A DNA stretch of 64,000 bases. Origin: Chloroflexota bacterium (GTDB lineage Bacteria > Chloroflexota > Anaerolineae > Anaerolineales > Villigracilaceae). Both the position numbers and the translations under genes were made by a program. Positions 34,427-43,630 of the stretch are shown here, piece by piece. The notes below the pieces were generated by a model. The model saw only the letters and a list, made by a program, of their open reading frames with translations, was not told the origin of the DNA and did not search any database. How positions within the stretch are numbered: the first letter of the stretch is position 1; the number at the start of each line of letters is the position of its first letter. The stretch is from contig JAKAKJ010000084.1 of NCBI GenBank assembly GCA_021824575.1, positions 56,964 to 120,963 of the forward strand, given 5' to 3'.

Positions 34427-35017
34427 TTACCACTTTTCCCGGTGGAGATATTCCGCGTCCGGTTTCCGCCCGCGCTTCAATGACGGCGACGGGACATCTT
34501 GCGCGCGGTAACCAATCCCGATCACGCCGACTGGGGTAACTTCGGCTGGAATATTTAATAACTTTCGCAGCGCATCCAAATCTTTTGATCCAGCAAAGGC
34601 CGCGCCTAGGCCTTCGTCCACCGCGGCGAGCAGGGCAATCATCACAGCGCAGCCGATGTCCATGAACCAGTACGGCACGGGCCAGACGATCTCTGTCCCG
34701 TCTTCATTGACTTTATCTTTTTCCTGATATCGGCGATGGTAGGCGGCTTCGTTGGCGCATGGGATCAACAAAACGGGCGCTTTGGATATAAAAGGGTCGA
34801 AACCGCTTTTGACATATTCTTCTTCCTCGCAAGTTTTCGCAATGGCCTTCTTCAATTCAAGCTGCGTGACGACGACGAAGGATTGTCCTTGCGTAAAACC
34901 GGCGCTCGGCGCGTGGCGCGTTAGTTCGATAATGCGGTCAATTTTTTCCGGTTCGATGGGACGGTCCGAAAAATTTCGGACCATCCGTCTTTTGATGACG
35001 GCATCGCGGAATTCCAT
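34427..35017 (-). CDS. Nitroreductase family protein
   Basis: This 196-residue FMN-dependent oxidoreductase of the nitroreductase superfamily begins 'FRDAVIKRRMVRNFSDRPI' (FMN phosphate contacts), then 'RHAPSAGFTQGQSFVVV' and 'DIGCAVMIALLAAVDEGLGAAF', and ends with 'GVIGIGYRA'. It probably reduces nitro compounds, flavins or quinone-like substrates with NAD(P)H. Of two ATGs, the one at 35017 has AGGA at the right distance. It follows the DUF6295 gene by nine bases. Confidence 0.9.
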   Translation of the reverse strand: MEFRDAVIKRRMVRNFSDRPIEPEKIDRIIELTRHAPSAGFTQGQSFVVVTQLELKKAIAKTCEEEEYVKSGFDPFISKAPVLLIPCANEAAYHRRYQEKDKVNEDGTEIVWPVPYWFMDIGCAVMIALLAAVDEGLGAAFAGSKDLDALRKLLNIPAEVTPVGVIGIGYRAQDVPSPSLKRGRKPDAEYLHREKW

Positions 35018-35026
35018 TTGCATTTC

Positions 35027-35299
35027 CTATTCTTTCGATAGATGACCACCCGCTTCAGCTTGATCCAAGACTTCGAGAATCGTTCGGACTAAATCCCGGG
35101 CGGCGGAGGCGCTCAATTCAACGGCGACCCGGCTCGAGGGTCCGAGCGTGGCGTTCACAAAGTCAATGTTGAGCGCATGCTCGAACGGCGCATTGAATGG
35201 GTGATCGTACGAAACGTTGGCTTGATCCAAAGATATCCATTCATTGTTGACTTTGCCGCTGCCTTCGACTTTTATGTTTTCAACGATCATTGTACACAT
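35027..35299 (-). CDS. DUF6295 family protein
   Basis: This 90-residue protein fits the DUF6295 family as I remember it: 'MCTMIVENIKVEGSGK' at the start, 'ANVSYDHPFNAPFEHALNIDFVN' in the middle and 'VELSASAARDLV' near the end. Function is unknown. The HPF and EHALNID residues are likely structural. It is probably co-transcribed with the nitroreductase, which starts nine bases downstream, with AAGGAG before its own ATG. Confidence 0.82.
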   Translation of the reverse strand: MCTMIVENIKVEGSGKVNNEWISLDQANVSYDHPFNAPFEHALNIDFVNATLGPSSRVAVELSASAARDLVRTILEVLDQAEAGGHLSKE

Positions 35300-35410
35300 G
35301 ATGAACTCCTTTTACGATGTCATTCTGATGAGCAAGGCGACGGAGAATCTCGGTGATGCCAATTCAGACAAAAGCGGGACTCTTCGCTGCGCTCAGAGTG
35401 ACATAAAGCC

Positions 35411-36166
35411 TCACGCTAAATACTTTTCCAGAAACGCAAAGACTTTTTGCCAGCCGTCCACGGCTTGTTCCTGCCGATACATGGGGCGGTGATAATAAAA
35501 GAATCCATGGCCTGCGCCCGCGTAACGGTGAAACTCGTAATTCTTTTGATATTTCTTGAGTTCCGCTTCATGGATGTTTACCTGCTCAGGCGATGGACTG
35601 GAATCATCGTTGCCGAACAGACCCAAAATGGGACAGGACAAATCTTTTGTGTAATCCAATGGCGCGACTGGCGTCTTTGGAGAAAGTTGCTCGGGTTTCA
35701 TCACAACGTTGCCGCCCCAACAATCCACCAGCGCGTCGAAGCCGGGCGCGCGGCAAGCCGCGAGATAAGCATGGCGTCCGCCGGAGCATGTGCCGAACAC
35801 GCCGACTTTTCCGTTGCAGTTATTCAGCGCGCGGACAACTTTCATTGCGCCCGCCAAATCGCCGACAACCTGATCGTCCGACACCCCGCCCTCTGCGCGG
35901 ACCTTAGCCGCGATATCTTCCGGCGTTCCATGTCCCGCACGGAAAAACAAATTTGGCGAGATGGCAATGTAGCCGTGAAGTGCAAATTTGAACGACGTCT
36001 CGCGGTACCATGCGTCCCAGCCGGGCATGTGATGTGCCAGCACGATCGCCGGGAACTTACCTTCGCCCAGCGGTTGTGCCATGTAGGCGTTGATTGTGTC
36101 GCCGTTCGCGCCGGTCAATGTGACCGTTTCCGCGTGGACGCCTTCGTATTGGTCGGTGGTGTACAT
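35411..36166 (-). CDS. Dienelactone hydrolase family protein
   Basis: This is a 251-residue alpha/beta hydrolase of the dienelactone hydrolase family. The nucleophile is a cysteine in 'GVFGTCSGGRHAYLA' (G-x-C-x-G-G). The acid lies in 'GLFGNDDSSPSPEQ' and the His in 'YAGAGHGFFYYHR'. 'HHMPGWDAWYRETS' forms the oxyanion region. DLH enzymes open lactone rings in chloroaromatic catabolism, but many homologues have unknown roles. The start has AAGGAGGCTT upstream. Confidence 0.92.
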   Translation of the reverse strand: MYTTDQYEGVHAETVTLTGANGDTINAYMAQPLGEGKFPAIVLAHHMPGWDAWYRETSFKFALHGYIAISPNLFFRAGHGTPEDIAAKVRAEGGVSDDQVVGDLAGAMKVVRALNNCNGKVGVFGTCSGGRHAYLAACRAPGFDALVDCWGGNVVMKPEQLSPKTPVAPLDYTKDLSCPILGLFGNDDSSPSPEQVNIHEAELKKYQKNYEFHRYAGAGHGFFYYHRPMYRQEQAVDGWQKVFAFLEKYLA

Positions 36167-36317
36167 ATAAAGCCTCCTTGTGTATTTACGGGAAGTTGTT
36201 GTTGGTTTCGTTGATTATATTCACAAACTGTATTATTTTGCGGGATGCATTCCAAGTCATCTTTCAGCGGGGGAATATTATTCATTGGCTATGTGTTTCA
36301 GAGTCTTCGCACGGGCG

Positions 36318-36346
36318 TTGGCGTCCTTCAAGATTTGGTCTATACT
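36318..36346 (+). promoter_or_regulatory. Putative promoter of the membrane HD-GYP gene
   Basis: TTGGCG, 17 bases and TATACT precede a leader of about 60 bases that ends in GAGGAGCAACC before the ATG at 36412. Confidence 0.55.
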
Positions 36347-36411
36347 CATAATAATTTATATTTCCTGCGGCTGCCGCTTCTGATTGTTTGCCGCCCTTCT
36401 GAGGAGCAACC

Positions 36412-37518
36412 ATGTCACAAAATCTGTTTGCCTTCGAGAAAAATCAACGCAGGCGGACTCTAAATATCATTATCTGGACAGCATTGATTGTAGCGGTTGC
36501 GCTTGGGTTTTTTGATATTCAATTCCGAACATGGGCATCAGTAATAGCCCTTTTCAGCATGGCACTTCTTTGTATTCCCATCCTCATTCTAAATTCAAGG
36601 GGACATTTTGACATATCTGCTTTGCTTTTGAGCATGGTAGTGCTCGGCGTTATTAGTTTCAATTTGTATGATGGTGACGGCGCACATGATCCGGGGATTC
36701 TGGCCTATCCGATATTTATCATGATCGGAACGCTGGTATTCGGAAAGAAGGCCGCGCCGTTCTTTGCCATCACGGCAGTTGGTTCTTTGACATTGATCGT
36801 GTATCTGGAGGTTTTCCGGTATATCCATCCGAAGATTGGCCCTACAACCTTTGGAATTCTGATTCCGATGATTACTCTCTTGCTGGCCGCATCCGCAATC
36901 ATCTGGACCATTGTCTATAATATAGAGATGAATTTGGGACGTGCCCGGGAGTCTGAGGCCGAACTTCGTAAGAATTACGATTTGACTTTGGAAGCGTGGG
37001 CCAAAGTTATGGAATACCGGGACAGGGAAACGGCAGGTCATAGTCGAAGGTTGGTTGATCTAAGTGTTCGGTTGGCACAAGCATTAGGTCTGGGCGAAGA
37101 GGAACTTACCCAACTTCGGCGTGGGGCGTTGCTTCACGATATCGGCAAACTGGCAGTCCCGGATGAAATACTTCTAAAACCTTCTGCGTTGAGTGAAGAG
37201 GAGAGGAAGATCATTCAAAAGCATCCGGTGTATGCGAAAGAAATGCTTTCTGAGATTCCCTTTCTCCAGCCATGTATTAGTGTCGCATACAGTCATCACG
37301 AACGCTGGGATGGAAAAGGGTATCCGGAGGGGTTGAAGGGCGAAGAAATACCTGTGCTGGCTCGCGTCTTTGCGGTTGTAGACACCTGGGATGCCTTGAG
37401 ATCGGAAAGAACATACCGCCCTGCATGGACTAAAGAAGATGTGGCTGCCTACTTGCAGCAGAATGCAGGGACGATATACGATCCCCGCATGGTTGAAGTG
37501 TTTCTTGGAATGATCTAG
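36412..37518 (+). CDS. Membrane-bound HD-GYP phosphodiesterase
   Basis: This 368-residue protein has six likely transmembrane helices in the first 170 residues (a 5-7TM sensor-like region with no known name), a short coiled linker, and an HD-GYP domain. HD-GYP motifs are 'DRETAGHSRRLVDLSVRL', 'LLHDIGKLAVPDEILLKP', 'IQKHPVYAKEML', 'YSHHERWDGKGYPEGL' and 'RVFAVVDTWDALRSERTYR', all complete. It probably degrades a cyclic dinucleotide in response to a membrane signal. It is distinct from the small HD-GYP gene at 14339. Confidence 0.92.
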   Translation: MSQNLFAFEKNQRRRTLNIIIWTALIVAVALGFFDIQFRTWASVIALFSMALLCIPILILNSRGHFDISALLLSMVVLGVISFNLYDGDGAHDPGILAYPIFIMIGTLVFGKKAAPFFAITAVGSLTLIVYLEVFRYIHPKIGPTTFGILIPMITLLLAASAIIWTIVYNIEMNLGRARESEAELRKNYDLTLEAWAKVMEYRDRETAGHSRRLVDLSVRLAQALGLGEEELTQLRRGALLHDIGKLAVPDEILLKPSALSEEERKIIQKHPVYAKEMLSEIPFLQPCISVAYSHHERWDGKGYPEGLKGEEIPVLARVFAVVDTWDALRSERTYRPAWTKEDVAAYLQQNAGTIYDPRMVEVFLGMI

Positions 37519-37740
37519 GATTGCCGGTTGATGGTGGTGAGAAAGTAAGTGATGCGCTTCGTACAGCGAGATAGCATCTCGCCCTATGGCACTGACTTGT
37601 ATGCCAGTACCTGCCAGTTCGTGTTTTTGAAACCGCTAAATCCACTTTCCACATATCACGCACTATTCTTTACTTACCACTTACCATTCCCCATTCCCAT
37701 CATTGGTATAATTCCCCAACTTCAAACATCTGGAGAACGA

Positions 37741-40539
37741 ATGGCCAAGAAATTATCCGGTGCGGAAATCCGCCAAACTTATATTGACTTTTTTGTCGAG
37801 CACGGACACACGGCTGTGCCGTCCATGTCGCTTGTCCCCGGCGGCGATGCGACATTGCTTTTTACAAACTCTGGCATGGTTCAGTTCAAGGATGTGTTTC
37901 TCGGCACAGATAAAAAGCCTTACACCCGCGCCGTAGATTCGCAAAAATGTATGCGCGTCGCTGGCAAGCACAACGACCTCGACGATGTGGGCCGCGATGA
38001 TACGCATCACACCTTTTTTGAAATGCTCGGCAACTGGTCGTTCGGCGATTACTACAAAAAAGAAGCCATCGCATGGGCCTGGCAGTTGCTCACCGAAGTT
38101 TGGGGTTTGGAAAAAGAACGTTTGTATGCCACCGTCTTCAAGGATGATAAAGGTGATATTCCCACCGATGAGGAAGCCGCGTCCAATTGGCTCAAGCAGC
38201 CCGGCTTCGATTCTACGCACTTGTTTTACTTTGGACGCAGGGATAACTTTTGGGAAATGGCTGATACCGGTCCGTGTGGGCCGTGTTCTGAGATCCATTA
38301 TGATCTGCGTCCTTCGGGAGAAAAAGTTACCGAAGCAGTTTTGGATAGTGACCGCTTCGTCGAACTTTGGAATTTGGTTTTCATTCAATACAATCGTCTC
38401 GGCCCCGATACGCTCGAGCCGCTTCCCGCCAAACACGTGGACACGGGCATGGGCTTCGAACGGCTGGTTTCCATTTTGCAGAATGTTGATTCAAATTACA
38501 AAACTGACCTCTTCACCAAATCGCTCGATGTTCTGCGTTCGCTCACGGGTCACACCGAAAAGCAAATGCTCGCGGATTTCACGCCGTATCGCGTCATCTG
38601 CGACCACGTGCGTTCCGCATCTTTTCTCATTGCAGATGGCGTCGTGCCCGGCAACATCGGACGCAATTATGTGACGCGCATGATCATCCGGCGTGCGGCT
38701 CGTTTTGGTACGAAGATTGGACTCAGGGAACCGTTCCTTGCCAAAGTCGCTGAAGCCGTGATTGCGACATACGGATCGTTTTATACCGAACTGGAAAAGA
38801 GTCGCCTTGCGATTCTGGATAACTTGACGCGCGAGGAAATCCGCTTCGCGCGGACCGTTGAAACGGGTACCGCTCAATTGGAGAATCTCCTCTCTGAGAT
38901 TCGCCAACAGAACAAAACCGTGCTCGACGGCCGCCGCGCATTCGATCTTTATGCCACGTATGGTTTGCCTTTTGAAATCTCGCGTGACATTGCGCGTGAA
39001 CATGGCCTCGAAGTGGATGAAGCCGGTTTCAACGCGGCCAAGGAAGAACACAGCAAAGCCTCCGGCGGCGGCAAGGCGATGGGCAAACTGGGCGGCGAAG
39101 ATTCCGAATTCTTTGCGGGCATTTTGAAAGACCTGCAAAAGAAAAATAAACTTGGCGAACACGGCGTGGAGTATGATCCCTATACCAGTCCGCGCGTCGA
39201 GGGCGAAGTGCTGGCATTGATCGTCAACGGTCAATCGGTTGATTCTGCTTCCCTCGACGATGAAGTCGAAGTCATCCTTCCCAAAACTGGCTTCTACATC
39301 GAATCCGGCGGCCAAGTTGATGATGCCGGATATATAAAATCTATTCCAACATTCTCGAAGAAAATGGGGGGAGCCGGAGGGGCGCCGGGATGGGAAATCG
39401 AAATCACGGGCATGCGCCGCGCCTCTGCGGGCGTGATTGTCCACATCGGTGAAGTGATTTCCGGTCGGCCAAAAGTTGGCGATAAATGTATCGCCGAAGT
39501 TGACTTGGCGCGCCGTCATGACATCATGCGTAACCACACCGCGACGCATTTGCTTCACGCCGCGCTGCATCAAGTGCTTGGCGAACATGCGCGTCAAGCC
39601 GGTTCATTGGTCGCGCCGGATCGTTTGCGTTTTGACTTCAACCACCCGGAAGCGATGACGCCAGAGCAGATCGAACGCGTCGAGAAAATTGTCAACGTGG
39701 CGGTCGCAGCGGATATGATCGTTGTGCCAAAATTGAAGTCCCGCGAAGATGCGATTGCCGAAGGCGCGATGGCGCTTTTTGGTGAAAAATACGGTGAGAC
39801 CGTCCGCACGATTTCGATCGTTCCCGAAGGCGTGGATTTGGTTGACGAGTCGGCAGTTGAGCATCCGACTGCATTGGCGGAACAATTGCCAAAGTTTTCC
39901 TATGAACTGTGCGGCGGCACACATCTCGAGCGCACATCGGATATCGGCGCGTTTATCATCGTCAGCGAGGGATCGGCGGCGGCAGGCGTGCGCCGCATCG
40001 AAGCGGTGACAGGCCGCGGCGCGTATGAGTTTATTGCCAGGCGGCTCAAAACCTTGAAGCAAACTGCGGCGGCGTTGAAATCGTCCTTGGACGAGGTGCC
40101 CAATAAGGTGCAGGCGCTCGAAGGAGAATTGGCTGATGTTCGGAAAGAAGTTGCGGCATTAAAAACGCAAGCTGCTATTTCTTCTTTCGTTTCTCTACTG
40201 TCCAATGTTCAAAAAGCTGATGATGTAAACATCCTTGCTGCGGAAGTCTCCAACGCGGATGCGGACACACTGCGCGCATTGGCTGACAAATTCCGTGAGA
40301 AATATCCGCAGAATGGTGTCTGCGTGCTGGCATCCGCTTCTGATGGAAAATCCACGCTGATTGCCGCGGTGACCGAAGATCTGGTCAAGCGCGGATTGAA
40401 AGCAGGTGATATTATCACCAGCATTGGCGGCCGCGGCGGCGGACGTCCCAACATGGCGCAAGGCAGCCTGCCGGATGGATTGAAAATCGGCGACGCGTTG
40501 GCGAAAACAGTAAAGGTTGTGGAAGAAAAACTGAAATGA
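37741..40539 (+). CDS. alaS: Alanine--tRNA ligase
   Basis: AlaRS charges tRNA-Ala and edits mischarged Ser/Gly. The 932-residue protein holds the class II core ('HHTFFEMLGNWSFGDYYKKE', 'GPCGPCSEIHYD', 'VDTGMGFERLVS'). It also has the editing domain with 'RNHTATHLLHAALHQVLG' and zinc-ligand motif 'CGGTHLERTSDIG', and a C-terminal domain ending 'IGGRGGGRPNMAQGSLPDG'. The start at 37741 is set by CTGGAGAACGA and the conserved 'LSGAEIRQTYIDFFVEHGH'; the ORF-track extension reads repeat sequence. A GGTATAATT box at about 37705 may be the -10. No T-box leader is apparent. Confidence 0.97.
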   Translation: MAKKLSGAEIRQTYIDFFVEHGHTAVPSMSLVPGGDATLLFTNSGMVQFKDVFLGTDKKPYTRAVDSQKCMRVAGKHNDLDDVGRDDTHHTFFEMLGNWSFGDYYKKEAIAWAWQLLTEVWGLEKERLYATVFKDDKGDIPTDEEAASNWLKQPGFDSTHLFYFGRRDNFWEMADTGPCGPCSEIHYDLRPSGEKVTEAVLDSDRFVELWNLVFIQYNRLGPDTLEPLPAKHVDTGMGFERLVSILQNVDSNYKTDLFTKSLDVLRSLTGHTEKQMLADFTPYRVICDHVRSASFLIADGVVPGNIGRNYVTRMIIRRAARFGTKIGLREPFLAKVAEAVIATYGSFYTELEKSRLAILDNLTREEIRFARTVETGTAQLENLLSEIRQQNKTVLDGRRAFDLYATYGLPFEISRDIAREHGLEVDEAGFNAAKEEHSKASGGGKAMGKLGGEDSEFFAGILKDLQKKNKLGEHGVEYDPYTSPRVEGEVLALIVNGQSVDSASLDDEVEVILPKTGFYIESGGQVDDAGYIKSIPTFSKKMGGAGGAPGWEIEITGMRRASAGVIVHIGEVISGRPKVGDKCIAEVDLARRHDIMRNHTATHLLHAALHQVLGEHARQAGSLVAPDRLRFDFNHPEAMTPEQIERVEKIVNVAVAADMIVVPKLKSREDAIAEGAMALFGEKYGETVRTISIVPEGVDLVDESAVEHPTALAEQLPKFSYELCGGTHLERTSDIGAFIIVSEGSAAAGVRRIEAVTGRGAYEFIARRLKTLKQTAAALKSSLDEVPNKVQALEGELADVRKEVAALKTQAAISSFVSLLSNVQKADDVNILAAEVSNADADTLRALADKFREKYPQNGVCVLASASDGKSTLIAAVTEDLVKRGLKAGDIITSIGGRGGGRPNMAQGSLPDGLKIGDALAKTVKVVEEKLK

Positions 40540-40578
40540 AAAGATGACGGTCACTCTGCAAAGTGACCGTCATCTTTT
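40539..40578. terminator. Bidirectional terminator between alaS and acs
   Basis: A perfect 17-bp stem (AAAAGATGACGGTCACT) with a six-base loop has A-rich and T-rich arms, so it can terminate both convergent genes. It starts at the last base of the alaS stop codon. Confidence 0.93.
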
Positions 40579-40585
40579 AGATTCT

Positions 40586-42487
40586 CTATTCTTCCAACGT
40601 GCTCACATCGCCTTCGGGCAATCCCTGGGCGCGTGCTTTCAACACGCGGCGCATGATCTTCCCTGAGCGCGTCTTCGGCAATTTATCCGCGAACTTGACT
40701 TCCTCGGGCCGCGCAATTGGACCCATGTGAGTCGCAACGTGCTGGCGCAATTCTTCGGCGAGCTCAGGCGAAGGCGCAAACCCTGCGCGCAGTAAAACAA
40801 AGCAATGAATGCCTTGCCCTTTAACATCGTGTGGAAGTCCAATGGCTGCAGCTTCGGCAACTGCGGGATGACTGACCAATGCCGATTCAACTTCAGCTGT
40901 TCCGAGCCGGTGGCCGGAGACTTTGATTACATCGTCCACGCGGCCGATGATCCAGAAATAACCATCCTTGTCGCGCTTGGCTGAGTCGCCGGTGGTGTAC
41001 ACGCCGGGATACTTTGACCAATATTGTTGAACATAGCGATCCGGGTCGCCGTAAATGGTTTTCAACATCGCGGGCCATGGATTCTTCAACACGAGATAAC
41101 CTTCGGTATCGTCGGGGACAGGATTCCCTTGTTCGTCAACCACCTCCGCCTCCAGTCCAAAGAAAGGACGCGTTCCCGATCCGGGTTTGAGCGGCACGGT
41201 CGGTGTGGGCGTGATCATGAACATGCCGGTCTCGGTCTGCCACCATGTATCCATGATCGGGCATTTCTCTTTGCCGATCACGCGGTAATACCATTTCCAT
41301 GCTTCGGGGTTGATCGGCTCGCCGACGGTTCCAAGCAGCCGCAACGTTGACAAATCATGTTTGTTCGGCCACGCCTCGCCAAAGCGCATCAAGCCGCGGA
41401 TGGCGGTCGGCGCCGTGTATAAAATGGTGATGCCGTAACGTTCGACGCACTGCCACCAGCGATTCGGATACGGATAGGATGGTCCGCCTTCGAACATGAA
41501 CGAAGTCGCGCCGTTGAGCAGCGGGCCATAAACAATGTATGAATGTCCGGTGACCCAACCCGGATCCGCCGCGCACCACCAGCGATCTTCGTCCTGGATA
41601 TCGAACACATATTTGAGCGTTGAATAAATTCCCACCATGTAGCCGCCGTGCGTGTGGACGATGGCTTTCGGCTTCCCGGTCGAGCCGGATGTGTAAAGAA
41701 TATAAAGCGGATCTTCCGCGTCCATGACTTCGGTGGGACATTTGCCGTTTGCAATTGGGAGTGCGAGCAAATCATGATACCAATGATCGCGCCCCGCCTC
41801 CATCGGGACTTCGTGCCCAACCCGTTTAACAACAATCACGTTCTCGACAGACGGACATCGTTTAAGCGCCTCGTCCACTGTGCGCTTCAATTCAACAACC
41901 TTGCCGTTGTTGTAACTGCCATCCATGGTGATGACCAGCTTCGATGCGCTGTCTTCGATGCGTCCCTGCAGAGCGTCCACGCTGAAGCCGCCGAACACCA
42001 CGGAATGAATCGCGCCGATCTTTGCGCAAGCCAGCATGGCAAACATGATCTCCGGGATGCGCCCCATGTAGATCGTCACGCGATCGCCCTTCACAATGCC
42101 CATGGCCTTGATGATGTTGGCGAAGCGGGTGACTTCTCGGTTCAGCGCATGATACGAGAATGTGCGCTCCAACTTTCCATCCTCGGACTCCCAAATGAGG
42201 GCAAGCTTATTCTTTCGGTATGAATTTAGATGCCGGTCAATTGCATTGTGAACGATATTTGTCTTGGCCCCCACGAACCATCTGAAGAAAGGCTTTTTCG
42301 AGTCGTCGAGCACTTTGTCCCACTTTTTGAACCATTCCAGTTCTTCGGCCTCCGCCGCCCAAAAAGCCTGTGGGTCTTTGCGCGCCTTCTCGGCCAGTTC
42401 ATCCCAATCTTTTATGCGTGCCTGTGTGACAACCTCCTGGGATGGGTAATAGACTTCACCATCCAATTGCGATTTGCTCTTGGCCAT
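40586..42487 (-). CDS. acs: Acetyl-CoA synthetase
   Basis: Acs activates acetate to acetyl-CoA through acetyl-AMP. The 633-residue ANL enzyme has the N-terminal ACAS_N region, the P-loop 'YTSGSTGKPKAIVHTHGG', 'DPGWVTGHSYIVYGPL', the acetate-pocket 'MDTWWQTETGMFMI', the hinge 'TTGDSAKRDKDGYFWIIGRVDD', and the regulatory/catalytic Lys in 'KTRSGKIMRRVLKA', which is acetylated in other bacteria. A promoter lies about 30 bases upstream with GGAGAGAG as ribosome binding site. It is monocistronic and convergent with alaS. Confidence 0.96.
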   Translation of the reverse strand: MAKSKSQLDGEVYYPSQEVVTQARIKDWDELAEKARKDPQAFWAAEAEELEWFKKWDKVLDDSKKPFFRWFVGAKTNIVHNAIDRHLNSYRKNKLALIWESEDGKLERTFSYHALNREVTRFANIIKAMGIVKGDRVTIYMGRIPEIMFAMLACAKIGAIHSVVFGGFSVDALQGRIEDSASKLVITMDGSYNNGKVVELKRTVDEALKRCPSVENVIVVKRVGHEVPMEAGRDHWYHDLLALPIANGKCPTEVMDAEDPLYILYTSGSTGKPKAIVHTHGGYMVGIYSTLKYVFDIQDEDRWWCAADPGWVTGHSYIVYGPLLNGATSFMFEGGPSYPYPNRWWQCVERYGITILYTAPTAIRGLMRFGEAWPNKHDLSTLRLLGTVGEPINPEAWKWYYRVIGKEKCPIMDTWWQTETGMFMITPTPTVPLKPGSGTRPFFGLEAEVVDEQGNPVPDDTEGYLVLKNPWPAMLKTIYGDPDRYVQQYWSKYPGVYTTGDSAKRDKDGYFWIIGRVDDVIKVSGHRLGTAEVESALVSHPAVAEAAAIGLPHDVKGQGIHCFVLLRAGFAPSPELAEELRQHVATHMGPIARPEEVKFADKLPKTRSGKIMRRVLKARAQGLPEGDVSTLEE

Positions 42488-42517
42488 GGCTCTCTCCTTT
42501 GGCGAAATATTTGGCTA

Positions 42518-42546
42518 AATATACAGCAAAACAATGGAGCGGGCAA
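42518..42546 (-). promoter_or_regulatory. Putative promoter of acs
   Basis: Minus-strand TTGCCC, 17 bases and TATATT are followed by an AT-rich leader (TTAGCCAAATATTT) of about 25 bases and an AAAGGAGAGAG site before the acs ATG. Confidence 0.6.
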
Positions 42547-42629
42547 ATGTTTTTAAGATGCGAGATTCGCGGATTGCACGGAATTGCACGTACCACTGAA
42601 ATACCCCGTCCATCCAAAACTCACGCCGC

Positions 42630-43115
42630 TCAAGACGATATGACTTCTTTCCAATCCAATTGCCCGGCTATTTTATGCAGGCGATGATCGTCATCCACGA
42701 GACGATAGTCCAAATTGCGAAAAACTTTTTCGGCCAAGGGTTTATTGACTGCCACAGGCACAACCGTATCTTGTCTTCCTTGAATAATAACTGTTGGAAC
42801 ATCTATTGGTGCAGGCAAATTATCCACGAATTCCGGGAGCATCAGAGCGGGGGCGAGCAAAATCTGTTTGCGGACTTGCGCGGGATGCCGCGTCGAAAAC
42901 AGGGCAGCCATCAAGCCTCCGAAGGAAGAGCCAATCAAAGTCCAGTTGGATGCGCTGCCGAGGATTGGATAAAGTTGTTGCATCCGTTCGTCAATCGAAC
43001 CGGTAAAGTCCGGCACGAGCAAGTCCGGATAGATTGTACGAACCAATGCGGCTTTATAAGTCTGGCTGTTGCTTTCCAGTCCGTGAAGGTAGATCAAGCG
43101 TTTTGTGTCAAGCAT
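42630..43115 (-). CDS. YqiA/YcfP-like small alpha/beta hydrolase
   Basis: This 161-residue compact alpha/beta-fold esterase begins 'RLIYLHGLESNSQTYKA', has the nucleophile in 'LIGSSFGGLMAAL' (Ser near residue 68), and ends with an acid in 'IIQGRQDTVVPV' and a His in 'VDDDHRLHK', matching the UPF0227/YqiA type. Substrate is unknown; acyl or CoA-ester hydrolysis is typical. Its start overlaps the end of the DUF4203-like gene by eight bases. Confidence 0.85.
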   Translation of the reverse strand: MLDTKRLIYLHGLESNSQTYKAALVRTIYPDLLVPDFTGSIDERMQQLYPILGSASNWTLIGSSFGGLMAALFSTRHPAQVRKQILLAPALMLPEFVDNLPAPIDVPTVIIQGRQDTVVPVAVNKPLAEKVFRNLDYRLVDDDHRLHKIAGQLDWKEVISS

Positions 43116-43629
43116 GAGCTTTGGCGCGCCGTTCCTGACGCAGGGCTGAACCTTGTATGGCGACTCCGATGATGACGAGGATGAAGAAGATCAATCCGGC
43201 GGTGGCCGATCTGAAATGGAACGCGTCAATGATCAACGACGCGCCGGCCAGCGAAGAAATGCTGATGAGTGCCCAGTCGAGCAGGACCGCGATCAGTGCC
43301 GCGCCGATAATGCCGCCAACGATAAAAACAATGATGCCTATTATGCCTTTGTCGAGACCGAACAAACCGGCGAGGCTGAGAAGGATATAGCCGCCGCCGA
43401 GAAATCCGGCGAGGCCGATGGCAAGTGATTCAACGAAGAATGCCAGCCCGGCAAAGATGATGCCGAGCACAAGTCCGGCGATGAGCGTGGTGAGATCGGA
43501 ACCGTGGAAGAAGCGCGTGGCAACTTGCACGCCGATGATGAATCCGATCACGCCCACCATCAACCAGAAAATCTTTCGACCGGCAATCAAAAGGATCGCT
43601 CCCAAAATGGCATTGATAAAAGCAAGCAT
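43108..43629 (-). CDS. DUF4203-like multi-pass membrane protein
   Basis: This 173-residue protein is almost entirely hydrophobic, with about seven glycine-rich helices ('FWLMVGVIGFIIGVQVATRFF', 'GIIGIIVFIVGGIIGAAL'). The pattern suggests the DUF4203/TMEM198-like family, whose function is unknown. A short basic tail ('RQERRAKAHA') ends the protein. It lies one base after the HEAT-like gene and overlaps the YqiA-like gene, so the three form an operon. Confidence 0.75.
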   Translation of the reverse strand: MLAFINAILGAILLIAGRKIFWLMVGVIGFIIGVQVATRFFHGSDLTTLIAGLVLGIIFAGLAFFVESLAIGLAGFLGGGYILLSLAGLFGLDKGIIGIIVFIVGGIIGAALIAVLLDWALISISSLAGASLIIDAFHFRSATAGLIFFILVIIGVAIQGSALRQERRAKAHA

Positions 43630-43630
43630 A

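Noticed and set aside
37519-37740. Possible T-box leader before alaS
   Set aside because: I see no T-box sequence (UGGN), no specifier stem and no terminator/antiterminator pair; the stretch is low-complexity CTTACCATTCC-type sequence.
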